Below the pieces are notes generated by a model. That model did not search any database, was not told the DNA's origin, and saw only the letters and a list, made by a program, of their open reading frames with translations. DNA of 49,309 nt, from contig JAHBMJ010003871.1 of assembly GCA_018398765.1 (NCBI GenBank), positions 1-49,309 on the forward strand. The letters are read 5' to 3'. A program made the position numbers and the translations under genes. Below are positions 34,839 through 46,831 of this stretch, piece by piece; position 1 is the stretch's first letter; each line of letters opens with the position of its first letter. Origin of the DNA: Chromera velia (lineage: Eukaryota > Sar > Chromeraceae).

Positions 34839-37167
34839 CGTTTGTCTGTTCGTCCGGCACCGATTCTCTACCTCTCGCGTAAGCTGTTTAGGATTTGAGT
34901 TCTGAATCAACATATTGGAATACTCTCCATATCAATATTGTTCCGTAGAGCGCCCAGGTACTCTCTTCCTTGCTTGCTTGCGCCTGTGTGCAGGGCGGGG
35001 TTGTGCACAGATGAGAATCTCGAGGGTGAGGAGTGGAACAACATCTGCGAGGTGGCAGCTGACCTCGCACAAGACGCACTAGATGTTGTGAAGACCGGAA
35101 AGGCCGTGACAAGGGAACACATCAAGGAGAAGATCGTGCAGAAGTCAGTCGGTATTGCTTTTCGTACATGGGTGCTTGTTTGATGTTCTTCGAATCTGCG
35201 TGTTCCATTGCCGCATAGGACAAGATCGCGCCATACATAGCGGGATGTTTTGGGGTTTTCGTGTTCCGTTCTTCCACTTCTCTTCAATGACGCTCACAGC
35301 GAATCGGTTTTCTATGTTTCCGACCTGCTGTTTGTTGCTGCGCTTGCTTTCCTCGATTGGTGTGCAGGTTCAGCTGGCCGAGAATCAAGTGTGATGTTTT
35401 GGTCGAACATTCGGTGGGGAGGAAGTGCGTCTGGGACTTCATGGCGGCCAGAGACGAAGAATTGGCCCTGATCAATGAAGTCGATGAGAAAAAGCAGTGC
35501 GTACACAAGAGCCACTGCTTTCTGGCGTCTTTGGTCGAAAAGGCTGTCGAGGTGAGTGATCCGAATGGCAGGCTTCACAGAATGATGCTTTGGAGCCGTA
35601 CTCCTCATTTCTTCTTGAGGATGATACCAAAATTCACACATTCGCAGTGTCAAAAAATCGCAATATCGTGTAACCCGAAAGCCAGACCTGAATTGCTCAA
35701 TTGAGCCAGTCTTTGTGACTCCACGTCTTCTGACTGCAGCATGCGGAGAAGCTTCTTGACCCAAGTGCAAAGGACCCAGAGATGGCATTCTTGTGGGACG
35801 ATAGTCGGGACCCCCTCGAGGCCTTGTGGCAACAGGAAACTGCAGGGGGAGACCTGGGAGAGGAGTCCGCAGACGCCAGGCTCAAACGGGCGAATGACTT
35901 TTTCTTCAACACTGTACGCCCCAAGTCGATCAAAGTCAGTCAGCTGGGAGAGAGAGCGCTCACACAGCTGAATGTAGCTCACTGCAGTTCGATGAGATGC
36001 TCTGGGAGGTGTAGTGTTCTGCAGCGTCTTCTGTCTTTCTCTATCTGCAGAGGCCTAGTAGCCTGGATCTTCCCCTCTTGTGTCCTCCTTGAGTCTCTTC
36101 TCTTTGCGACACGGATGCAGGCGATGAGGTCCAAACCCGAGAATGACAGAGAGAGAGTCGAGAAGGACAAAATGGAGAAGCTGCTGGGCATACAACTCCC
36201 AGACATTGAGGAGAAGACCGAGGAAATGCAGGCCTCCATAGACACCGCAGAGGCAGAGAGGAGGGGGGACGTGCGGATGTCGGACATCGTGCAGACGGGC
36301 TCCGACCTGAAGTGGACTGGGTGGGACGACTTCATTCAAGAGGTCAGTGGGTCGCGGGGTCTGCCAGATCATGTTGTAGTCTGCCGCTTTGCAGGATAGT
36401 GCTGTATGGAAGGGACACGCACATTCACGTGCATGTATGTACACTCTCAAACCTTAAGGCAAAAAAGAGAGTATGAGCGAAAGAGTCGTCTTTTCAGCTT
36501 ATTACAGCCCCATCACAAAGGCTTCACGGAGCTGTAGAGAAGAGACTACCATTTTTTTGCGTTGCTTTGTTTGCAGGCGCGTGCAGAATTTCTGGAGATT
36601 TCGAGGCAACGCGCGGCTGAGAGGGAGGACCCTGATGAAGACCGTGAGGCTGAGCGATTTGCACTGGCTTGCTACATGGCTCAGGTGAGCTCCTCCTTTA
36701 AATTTTCTTTCGCTACGCTGGAACTCCTGTATCAAATTTGGTGTTCATTTCAGTCTCTCTGTCTCTAGCTCCCGTCGCTTCCTAAGTTTTTCGTTTTTTC
36801 GTGAATACATGGCAAAACCGAAAACTTCTGCACATACATGCTTGCAAGAAGGAACAATTGGTGCGATATGACTGTCACCCAACCCCGCGTCTACATTCTT
36901 TGTGCACAGAAGCGAGGGCGAAAGCATCCAAAGGCCAATCCCAAGGCGGAGAAGGAGGACCGGCAGTGGCCGATGAAATCCTGTCTCTGGTTCCCTCACT
37001 CCATCGCCTGTGAGGAGCTGGTCAGAATGCTCGAGCGAGAGAACGCGACCCAGGACGACCAACCTACGGGTGCCCCTGAATCAGATGCTGCGGTGCACGA
37101 CTGGTTTGTCGAGGGGCTGCTCGATGCTGCGGCTCTGTGGGCTGCCTGCTGCGTCTTTCGTGAGTGA
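30506..37167 (+). CDS. RNA-dependent RNA polymerase (eukaryotic RDR/QDE-1 type)
   Basis: It copies RNA into double-stranded RNA for RNA silencing. Exons: 30506-30872, 30962-31383, 31586-31702, 32138-32259, 32377-32628, 33091-33202, 33449-33542, 33769-34023, 34191-34340, 34544-34571, 34994-35143, 35368-35551, 35740-35934, 36121-36342, 36577-36684, 36910-37167; total 3036 nt, 1011 residues, frame kept at every junction. Family motifs in order: [84 protein letters not shown], then [11 protein letters not shown], the DxDGD catalytic loop, and [13 protein letters not shown]. The usual HPGD after KNPC reads YKAAG here. The N-terminus is short for the family. Splicing from 37159 to 37275 would extend the product to a stop at 37393. 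The start is uncertain (ATG 30506 or 30578). Confidence 0.92.
32635..32786. repeat. (CA)n/(GA)n microsatellites in an RDR intron
   Basis: (CA)n at 32635-32704, (GA)n at 32705-32728 and (CA)n at 32760-32786 lie just inside the intron that starts at 32629. A further (GT)n-rich tract covers 34683-34834 in the intron before the 34994 exon. Confidence 0.9.
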
Positions 37168-37393
37168 GACAGGCAGATGAGGAGTGTGGGGGAGCTGGCC
37201 AGGGAACCCGGGCTCCTCACCAAGTCTGCGAATTCAATTTCTTTTGTTGTTTCGCCTCGTTTGCGATGTCTCAGGGAAGTGTCTGGAGAGTAAACTCAAA
37301 GGAAGGATGAGTGTTTGGGCTTATGGGCCAGGCTTGTGGCGCGTGAATGCACCCGCACCTGGCTGTACTAGTGGCGCTTTGTTTAGTACTTAA

Positions 37394-38684
37394 CAAATCT
37401 TTCGAACAGCCAGAGGCCCAAAGAAAGGTCTTGGCCTGGTCATGTCATTGAGCGCATCCACCTTTGCTTTTCTGACCTTGTAGCCATTTCATGATCGCGT
37501 CGCGGCGCCGAGACAAACGCAAAGATCAAAACAAATACTTATGTGAAACGCATGGCCATCCGGATAACAGATATGCATATGAAAAGTTTGGGCATACAAA
37601 TAAAAACTTACCTTAGAACTTTCCCCACTACGGTTCATACACGGTTCTCCGGGAACTTCTCCCTTCGGTGCTCCCTATAGCTTGTAGTACACGGTTTACT
37701 TTACTTGGCTTGTTTTTTATTTTGTATATTATATTCTGTTGTGCGAGCACTAGTGCGAGCACTTTATCTTTTTATACCTTTGGCCAATCTTTTGAATATA
37801 GAAATATGACATGATGAAAACTTAGTTAAATGTGAAGGCAACTATATAATGTTGTCGAATGTAATCAAATTTAAATTACAAAAAAAAAAACACTTAATTC
37901 TGTTAATGAAAAAAATATGGGTCAACCTATCAGGGGACGTTAACAATTTCTATATGTTTTGGATTGTTAAATTAAAACAAACATTAAGATTAGGATTTAT
38001 GTTCCAGGTTTGTCCTGAGGTCCACTGCCCGGGATGACTGCCGGCCGGAGGGCGGCTTCCACCGTTCAAAATGTTAATGACTTAAACCAAAAACATGTCT
38101 GACTGCTATGTCAAAACTTAACTCAAAAATGAAATTTTACCTAGAATTTTACAGGACTAGCTGTTTAAATTCATGCAGTCCAAAATTTGATATTTTCTTT
38201 TTTTAATGAATATACAACTCATTCAAAACTTAAGTAAACTTCAAATTTGAATTAAGTTTAACTTTTTATAAATTATTATTTTAATCATATCAACAATTAA
38301 AGTGAATTATTAAAAGCAGTTCACAATCAATCAATCAAATTAATCAATACTAGACAATGTTAGACAGACATTGATGAATCACAGCTTGAGCAAAAAAAAA
38401 AAAGAGTTTAACTCTAGAGTTGACTTTTGAATTCCACTATAGCTTTTACAATGCATGGACTATGCAAATAAAAAAAATATTTATTAATATGTCTCTTGTG
38501 AGAAACTCTAACATTATCAAGAAATAGGGCTGAACCATTCAATGAAGCCAAAATGGATATCAATCATACTGAACAGCTATTTGTTTCCCCGCCCGTTGGT
38601 CCCGGAAAGCCCCTTGAGCTGTTTGCGGAATGATCCGAATCTCTCCAGGCTTTCTATTGATGCACTCGTGTCTTCTTGAGACCC
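37394..38684. other. AT-rich spacer between convergent RDR and calpain genes
   Basis: No gene supported. 37790-38520 is strongly AT-rich. The spacer must contain both 3' UTRs. A stretch around 37620-37710 is GC-richer and contains two copies of ACGGTT, but nothing recognisable. Confidence 0.6.
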
Positions 38685-41245
38685 TCACGTCACTTCTTCA
38701 ATCTCAAACCTTCTGTGGTTGGTCGAGAGACGAAGCATGAAGTCTCCAAGCTTACCAGGCTGCAAAGTAGACAGCAGGGGGGGGGTTTGAGGTTGGAAGA
38801 AAGAAAAAAAGAAGACGGAGGGAAAGAGAAACAAAAAAGGAAGGAAAGAAGGAAGGAAAGAAGGGCGACAAGACAAGAAACAATGAGAGAACAAAAGATT
38901 GAAGCAGCCAATTTGGATAAAGAGGAGAGCCCATATTCCGAAAGATAAAAAGGAACGAATATTTCGAAAAAAGAAGAGAAAAAAACACAAACAAACATCT
39001 CTGGTGAAATTCCTCTGGCACAGCGGAAATGTCCATTGCTTAGTACCACCTCACTTCCGCCCCCTTCTACCACCCTATTGGATCAGGAAGAGACCAATTG
39101 ACTGACACGGACACAAGCAAACACCACAGAAACGCAAAAAGCCAAGCAAGCGGTCACTGCAGAAAGCCCACCTGGTATGTGCAGCAGAGGATGGTGTGGG
39201 GAACGTTGTCGTCTGTCACATCCAAGGTCAGCTCCTGCAGATAATGTTGAAAAGCATCAAAAGAAAGATTCATGCTAGAAATGATCTTTCTGAGAAGAAT
39301 CAGTGCACTCCTCAGTTTTGGAATGGCGTTGGCCTACGAGGGATTTTGACTCGCAAGCGAGTGTAGCTGTCTTTTGGAAAAGCTACTGAGATTGTACTTT
39401 CTCCCTCAACTATGACAATGAGGGTTGAAGATGGAGAGACGCGTTGGGATGGGGGGGATTGGGAAATCGGCAGGACAAAACATGTCCGTCCAATAGGTGA
39501 AACAAATTCTCGGGGCAGCGAAGGATTGCCAAAACAAAACGCGTCAGCATTACAGAGCAGGAAACAGTGAGTGCCAAACGTAAAAACTCCACGGATGTGG
39601 GTACATCCCGAAGGAATGCCGAGAAGCCGGCGCCATCAAGATTTGTTCAGACAGTACGGCCTTCAAATGGAAGACGCCCAGGAATTCATGAGCAAGCACT
39701 CTGACAGCTCGCCGTCTATTCACTCACGAATATGATCTTACATGAGTACTCCCATGCATGCGCAAACGAAACTTTTCGCTCCTTTCTCCATCTCCTTTGC
39801 TCTCTGCCTCTCCACTGTACAAGTACACGTTCGAACACAAAGACACGCACATTCGTCTGAAGCATCATCTGAAAATTCAATTCGTCCCCCAGACCCACCA
39901 AAGAGTTCTCATGTCCCGGAAGGAAGGGCGTCTCTGCCTCGATGTGTCGAATGTCGATCTCCGTCCCTCGCAACACGTAGAACGCCATCATCGCACCCAC
40001 ATTGTCCTGAAAATATCACGGCAAGGCATATATTAATACAATGCTTTCATAAATGAGAACACATGCTTGACCGAGAGAAGAATCATCGACATTTCTGCAG
40101 CAGAGTGGAGACGGCACTGAGGGTCCTGCCGGTGAAGAATCTGGTCTTTTCCCAAGTCAATGGACCAGGCGTCAAGGTAGACCAATACGGAACTCTCCAG
40201 GGAAAAATGGACTGACAAACGCAAGAGACAACGCTACGACCGACAGAAGAACAACGAGCTCACTCCGCCACTCACCTGAGCAACGGTCTTCCTCCAGGGT
40301 TTGTCCAGTCTTGCGAGAGTGATGGTGATGTGGATCGTCTGCAAGGATCAAGAGTGCAAGAAGGATTGAAAGACGAAAGTGCGATCGGATGAGGGTAACA
40401 CCAGAACGAAAGAAACGCAAAACTCGGTCACAAACATTTCATGGAAAGAAGTGCTGATTGCGACTTGCACCACATCCTTTCAGACGGAGTCAGTGAAGTC
40501 TAGCAGAACACAAACTGAATGAACAGACAGACCTCGTAGACCGTGAGAAGAAACTTCGGGTTCCTCTTCCACGTCTGGTTCTTGGCTGCACTCATGCACA
40601 CATAGGCACAGAAAGACAAGGGGGGGCAGGAGGAAGTCGGAAGTATGAAGGGGGAAGGCAAAAGATTGAAGGAGTTTCGTTTTTTCTTTGTCTTTCTCTC
40701 TGCCCTTCTCTTCTTTGCTGTCTTTTGTTTCTTCTCTGCACTTTGAGATGTGACGGTCGAAGGAAGGGTACTTTGCGGCACAAATGAGGCATGATCACTC
40801 AGCACTTGCGGACGGAAAGACAAAAGCATCACGGAGGTCTCTTGAAGGAAGGCCCAAATCACTCACTACATAAGGCAGGAAGAAAAAGAAAGAGAAAGGG
40901 GAAGGACGCACGATTGATCTCGTATGGTGGATGAAACAGATGACACCCTCCCGCAGTTGCAGCAGTCCTGCAGGAACGTACACACACGTGAAAATAGAGG
41001 GAGGGAGCACAAAGTAGAAAGTACACAATCGTGTGCCAAGTAAGGCGGCTGTCTGTCTCTTTGTAAGTCTTTTTATTTCTCTTTGTCTGTATGTCTTTAC
41101 CGCTCCCCCCCCTGTTCTCTTGCATGTTGTAGACGTGAAACGAAAAAAAAAGAAAACATCACACAGAAAAGAAGCGGAAAAGAAAGATACAGTAAGTTGC
41201 CCCTCTTTGCACGCAAATGAAAACCTCAAAGATTCCCTGCTTTCC

Positions 41246-41278
<33 letters not shown>

Positions 41279-41375
41279 ACTGACTGACTGACTGACTGAC
41301 CACTGGCTGATGAGGACCACATTTGTTGCCTCGTCGAGTTTCACCGCGTCCTTCAGGGGCCTGTCAGCGTGGATG
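38685..41375 (-). other. Calpain gene: third C2-like module and stop
   Basis: Starts VVLISQW joined to TAATAGGCHLFHPPYEIN, followed by NQTWKRNPKFLLTVYE, TIHITITLARLDKPW, MMAFYVLRGTEIDI, ELTLDVTDDNVPHTIL and PGKLGDFMLRLSTNH, ending FEIEEVT and TGA at 38685-38687. The first exon (41375-41301) is shared with the end of module two. Confidence 0.85.
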
Positions 41376-44300
41376 CTGCAGGGAGGGAACGTGCGACGGA
41401 TAAGAACCATGTGTCTCAAGCAGCAATCCAAACTCATCCGAATTCACTGAAGAGCAGGCGCGAGAAAGCCAGGCATGATGGGCTGGACGGTCTTGGCGAA
41501 CAGAAATAAAGAGAGAGAACGCCGTTCAGATTTCACGAGTCGTTCACTACTTCACTCTGTCTATCTATCAGTGGTCTGTCTTCAGTCTGTCTGTCTGAGA
41601 GTGTTGGTGAAAACGTGGAGCTCCCAAATTCTGCAGGCATCTGAGTTTTGAGGAATCAAATGCTGAGAGAATTTCAACAAAAGAGGGAAAGCAGCTGAAT
41701 ACCTGCGTGGTGCTCTCTGCAATTGTCCCTGTGACGGAAAAGCACAAATAATCAGACAACCGACTGACTCACTTACTGACTGACTGACCGCATAGTGAAT
41801 GTCCCAATCGCCCCAGGGTCCTGTAGAGTCGGGACAACCACCAGCGGTCCCTGTTGTGGCGTGACCTTCAGGTGCATGCAGGCCCAGTCCTCGTGTGCGT
41901 AGGAGGACTCCTGCCAGAGGTCCGTGTGGAGAATCTGGAGCTTCCGAAGGGCGCGGCCGATCTCGGGAGGGGGCTCGTTGGCCAGGGGGGACTTGTCGCG
42001 CTCCGCTCCTTTCTTTCTGCGGAAAGAGAAAAGAGATAGGGGGGATGAAAGCGGAAAAAACTCCATCCGTATACTCATTTTTATATTGCATCGCCATGTA
42101 CTCATTGCGAGAAGGTTCTTACCGAATACGACTGAGAGAGCTGTGGACATCGAAATATCGTCTTGCACAAAACTGACAGTCTGCTAAGTGAAAAGATATT
42201 GTGTTGTTGAGTCATGCAGTGTCTCAGAGAAAGAGATAGTCTTGCATGCGTCCTTTAAAAAGCCGGTTTTGGGTGACTTAGAAACAAGGGCAACCTTTCT
42301 GTAAGGAAGGACGACGGCAGAGAAAGAGAGCACATTGACAAAGAAAGGGCAGAGACATACGCACAGAGAGAAAGAGAAGTAAGTATAAGAACTCACACAG
42401 TGGTCGCTTTTGTCGCCAGCAATGCCCCTCCTCTCTTTTTGGGCATTTCAGAAGAGGAGTGCAATCGGGTGATCCCCAGGCCCAACTGCAGGCAGTGGGT
42501 TGTTGGTTGTTCATCAAACATTTGCACATTCAGACTTTCGAAGGATCATTCTGCCCTAAAAGATCCACTGGAAAAAGCTGAAAAGAGGTCAGTGTTGATT
42601 CGGTAGGAACGGACGGAAAGCCAGCGGAACGACGATCCGGTGGAATTGAATCAAGACGCAAGTCAAGACAGGCCGCAAATTTGTAGATGTGCTCACTGAA
42701 CAGACTCAACTGACGGCCTGGCTTTCCCTTCTGCTCTTCTTGATGCTTCTCTCCAGGACGATCTTGACGACGGTTGGCTTCTTGAAGTTCAAAATCAACT
42801 GAGGGTTGCGGGCCCACAGGATGTTCTCTGCTCCTGTACGCTTGTGCCGCCTTCCTCCTGCGGACTCCAGACGCCACTCGGCCTGCACACACCCAACAGA
42901 TTTGGTTACTCTGTGCTGTCTTGTGTCGAGTCGACGGCCCAACGTACAGATGCGTGAATCCGAACAATGAATGGACTAGCCAATGAACTGTTGGTGCAAG
43001 AACTAGATGCAAGAACGATTCGATTCAGTCATGTAAAGCAAGAAGGAAAACAGAGGATTCCCTCAAATGACGACATACAAGGAGAGACAAATGCATTGTA
43101 TTGTTCAAACACTTTGAAGAACCACATCGATAGAGGGTTCATTGATTGGTTCATTGTACAATCACAGCAGCGTGAATGCAATCTCAGTCATGCATGCACC
43201 TGTTTGTATGTCTGCGCAAGTCCATCCCTTGATTAAAGTCTCAGGGCAGTCACCATTCTCTTACTTTCCAGAGAGGTGCCACCCACCTTGAAGTGTCTGT
43301 GCCAGGGAGCCGAGAATGCGTCCAGTGCAAACTTCTCTGACGCAAAGAGCCTCAGGAAGAACTTGTGCCTCAGAGTCGTGTCGATCTTCGGACTGTCCTG
43401 GTAGCACACCAGCACGAACGAGTTCCCAGACCTGAGGGAAGAAAAGAGGGAGACACACACAATGGTGAAACATTCAAACATAAGATACAGACAGATCCGA
43501 ACTTTCATTTTGCCAATCAGTTCCTGCCTCCCCTCCCCTCTGGGAAAGAAATGACCTTTTCGGGTCCACCGCCAGTTCCAGTGTCACCTCTCTCCTTGGC
43601 ACCTTCTCGTCCCCTTGCTGTACTGCCATCCCGACGATGTCCGCCTCGTTGCACTCCCACAGTCGGCTTTGGTTCTGCAGACAGAAAGGGAAAGAAACAA
43701 ATCAATTTGGAGAATCAATAAAGCATTCATTCTCTCGAGGGAGACAGGAGAGTCGAAAGTCAGGCCGAGGAGGTCAGAACCGTCCCCTCCATTAAGTTGA
43801 ATCGGGTCGCATGACTGACGAAGCGAGCTGTGAGCCATTGCTCAATCCAACGCTCAAGTAGTTGAGGGCAGCGGGGTGTTGCCCCTCTTCTTTTTCACAC
43901 TTCTCCTCCCTAACGTTCTCTCGTTTTCTCTGTCTATGTTCTCCCCCCTCCCTCTCCCATTCCCCCCCAACTGACACACCTTGACAGAGATCAGAACGAA
44001 ATTGACAGGCAGATGTGCGACTGCCTCTGACTGGCAGAGGGAGATGAAGAGGGTGGTCGTCTTCTTGGCGTGGAGGGTCAGGCGGAATTGGGGATTGTTG
44101 AACCACCTGCAAGGGTGCAAGAATGCGTGCGTTCAGTGAGGCCGTGTTTCGTCACATGTAGGAGAGTGGAAGAATGCAAAAAAAATGCACGAGAAGGGAA
44201 TGCGGAAATTAAGGAGGAAGAGGATGTGTGAAATCTGACAGACAGAAAGTGACGGAAAGAAAAAGAAAAAACGCTGAAAGCCATCGGTCACGATACATTC

Positions 44301-44915
44301 GATCCTGCTCGTGTACTTTACTTTTGTTCTTGCTTCCTTCCACGAGGAAAAGCGAACAATCATTTTCTTCTGCCTTCTTGTGCGCGACTGAGCCTGAATG
44401 CCTCCCCGTCTGCCTGCCTGCCTGCCTGCCTGCCTGCGTGACTGACTGACTGACTTGGGATCAGGGTCTGTCGTTGCAGGTGCGGAGGGAGAGTCTTTCA
44501 GATACCCTGCCCCGGTCACTGCGGTCCCCGCGCCTGTCACCGCTGTGTATGTCGACTCTGCAAGCACCAAGCCGAACAAAGACCAAGCAATTCAGAAAGC
44601 ACGCGTAGGTGTGAGACACCGATGATCCAATGACACGAACGTCTAGTTGTCCATCCCCTCCTGACAAAAATTGCTACTTGGAACAAGAACGCCGACGCAG
44701 ACAGTAGTCGGAACGCTGACTGACTTGCGTCGTCGTCTCCCCCCACGGTTCCGTCGGCAACGCTCCTCGCAGTTCTTCTGCAAACACGAAACAAAAAGAA
44801 AGTGTCTTCCGGAGAGAAGGACGAAAAAGAAAACTTTTGCCGCAAAACTGGAGACCACGCAGAGCGAGCTGATGCATTCCGCGCCACCAAAGGGACGGAG
44901 AGCGAGAGACGTAGG

Positions 44916-44946
<31 letters not shown>

Positions 44947-46236
44947 CGAGAGAGAGAGAGGGTGGGTGGAGCGAGAGAGAGAGAGAGAGGGGAAGAAGAA
45001 GGAAAAGAAGACTCCTCATTACTATTCAAGACACTACAAACACCAAACAGGACTGACACTGTCGCTGCCATGTGTGACGCTGCATCGCTCGGTTCCCCCC
45101 CTGCGACTGTGTTCATTGTCGCTCCCAGACTCAGACCCGTGGCAGCTGTCGCGTTCAGGTTCGTCACCCCCGTGGCGTTCAGGTTCGGGTTCGGTTGGTC
45201 TTTGGGCTGCGTGAAGCACCGGGGAGGGCCCGCAGCTGCCAGGCCGTGCCACATGGAGGGGGTGACTGCTTGGGAGTATCTGGCAGGGAAGAGCCTGCAG
45301 GCAGAAAGAAGGCACAAAAGGAAAGTCAGGGCCTCAGGGGTGACCTGGAACGAAGTGGAAAACAAGGAGAAAAGCTGAAGCGTGACGTTTCTCAATTTGA
45401 CGGGTCTCCTCTGCATAACCTCTTTTTCTGACACGCTGACTCCTTTCGCGTTTTCTCTTTCTTCACCCCCCTCCCTCTTTTGGTACCCTTACACGACTAC
45501 CCCACCCTCCCACCTGCACACATAGAACTTGTTGTACACCTCTGCCCAGTCCTCGAAGCGCATCCACCATGTGCCGTCGGGTCCGAATTGGTATCCCAGT
45601 CTCTCCTTCAACTCTGGGTAGTTGTTCCACATGATGTCGTTGTCAGCAAACGCACCCTTCCAGTCAGTGTCACCCCAAGGGTTGCGGATCCTGTTTTGAG
45701 GGAGGGAGGGAGGGAAAAAAGAGCCGTCGGATTTGTCTTTGAACAAATTGTCTCTGAATGTGTGTGCGGGGACATCTGTCTGGTATCTCCTTTTTGGCTG
45801 TGATTTGTTTGGATCTTCTTGCAAAGACTTTCTTGCTGCTGGTAATGCGGGTCTGCCAGTCTTCTTTTTTGGTTGTAATTCCTGACAGAGAAACACCTTT
45901 TCTCGAAAAGCAAAGCCAAAAGAGGTTGAAAGAGATGGGTCGAGAATTGGAACTATGAATCGTCAGAACTTCAACTAGATTGAGAACGGTTTGTTCACTC
46001 GCAGAAGGACTGACCTGATCAATCTGAGGTCCTCCACCTCCACCACATCCAGAATCGCATAGGCAGTGTTGTACATGACTCCGTCTGTGCGGTCGATTTC
46101 GTCGTCCTCTGACTCGCACACGCACGCGAGAACACATCCTTGGAGGAAGAACCTGCGCGAAAGAAGAAGCGGAGACGGATGCATGGAGAAGCGTACGGGT
46201 TGCACGTCTCTCTTCCCGCCCCCGCTCTTGTACAGA

Positions 46237-46280
<44 letters not shown>

Positions 46281-46783
46281 ACTTCCGATTCAAATTCTAT
46301 TTTCGCATTGAAGCCTTGAAGCTCACACTGGCGCCCGAATGCGCAGACGTAATTGAGAAGGCGAAGGAAAAACAGGAATTCCGAACATCGTAAAGGTAGT
46401 GAGAGTGGGAAAAAAAGAGCACAAAGAAAGAATCAGAGGCAAAGAACCAGGCGTACGTCTGCAGAGCCACCCAAAGTTCGCCTGTCTGTCGGGTCTCCAC
46501 CATCTGTTCTGTGGTCAGATCGTAAACTTCAGTAGAGCCCCCAGTCAGGTCCACCAGACAGTCCCCCAGGTCTCTGCAACCATGCCGCGTCGAATCAAGA
46601 GAATGAATGAATGAATGAATGACAGGCCGCAGGAGAAAAGAGAAGAGAAGAGAAGAGAAGGGAAGACAGAGAATCTGCTCGCGCTTGCCTTTCCAACCTG
46701 CCCAACACCTCGTCTTTCGTCTTTTCCTATGGAGGTCTGTCTTTCTCTCTCCCTCTGTGTGTGTGTATGTGTGTGTGTGTGTG

Positions 46784-46831
<48 letters not shown>

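Noticed and set aside
38577..38660. Minus-strand open stretch SLERFGSFRKQLKG to TAG as calpain last exon
   Set aside because: Phase does not fit, and the exon 38759-38685 (PGKLGDFMLRL) fits both phase and family.
41703..41716. A 14-nt candidate micro-exon in the calpain gene
   Set aside because: It breaks phase. Direct joining of 41789 to 41375 gives TFTM-R-IHADRPL, matching the end of the other C2-like modules.
44671..45378. 235-codon plus-strand ORF
   Set aside because: It lies antisense to well-supported calpain exons and across GA/CA microsatellites.
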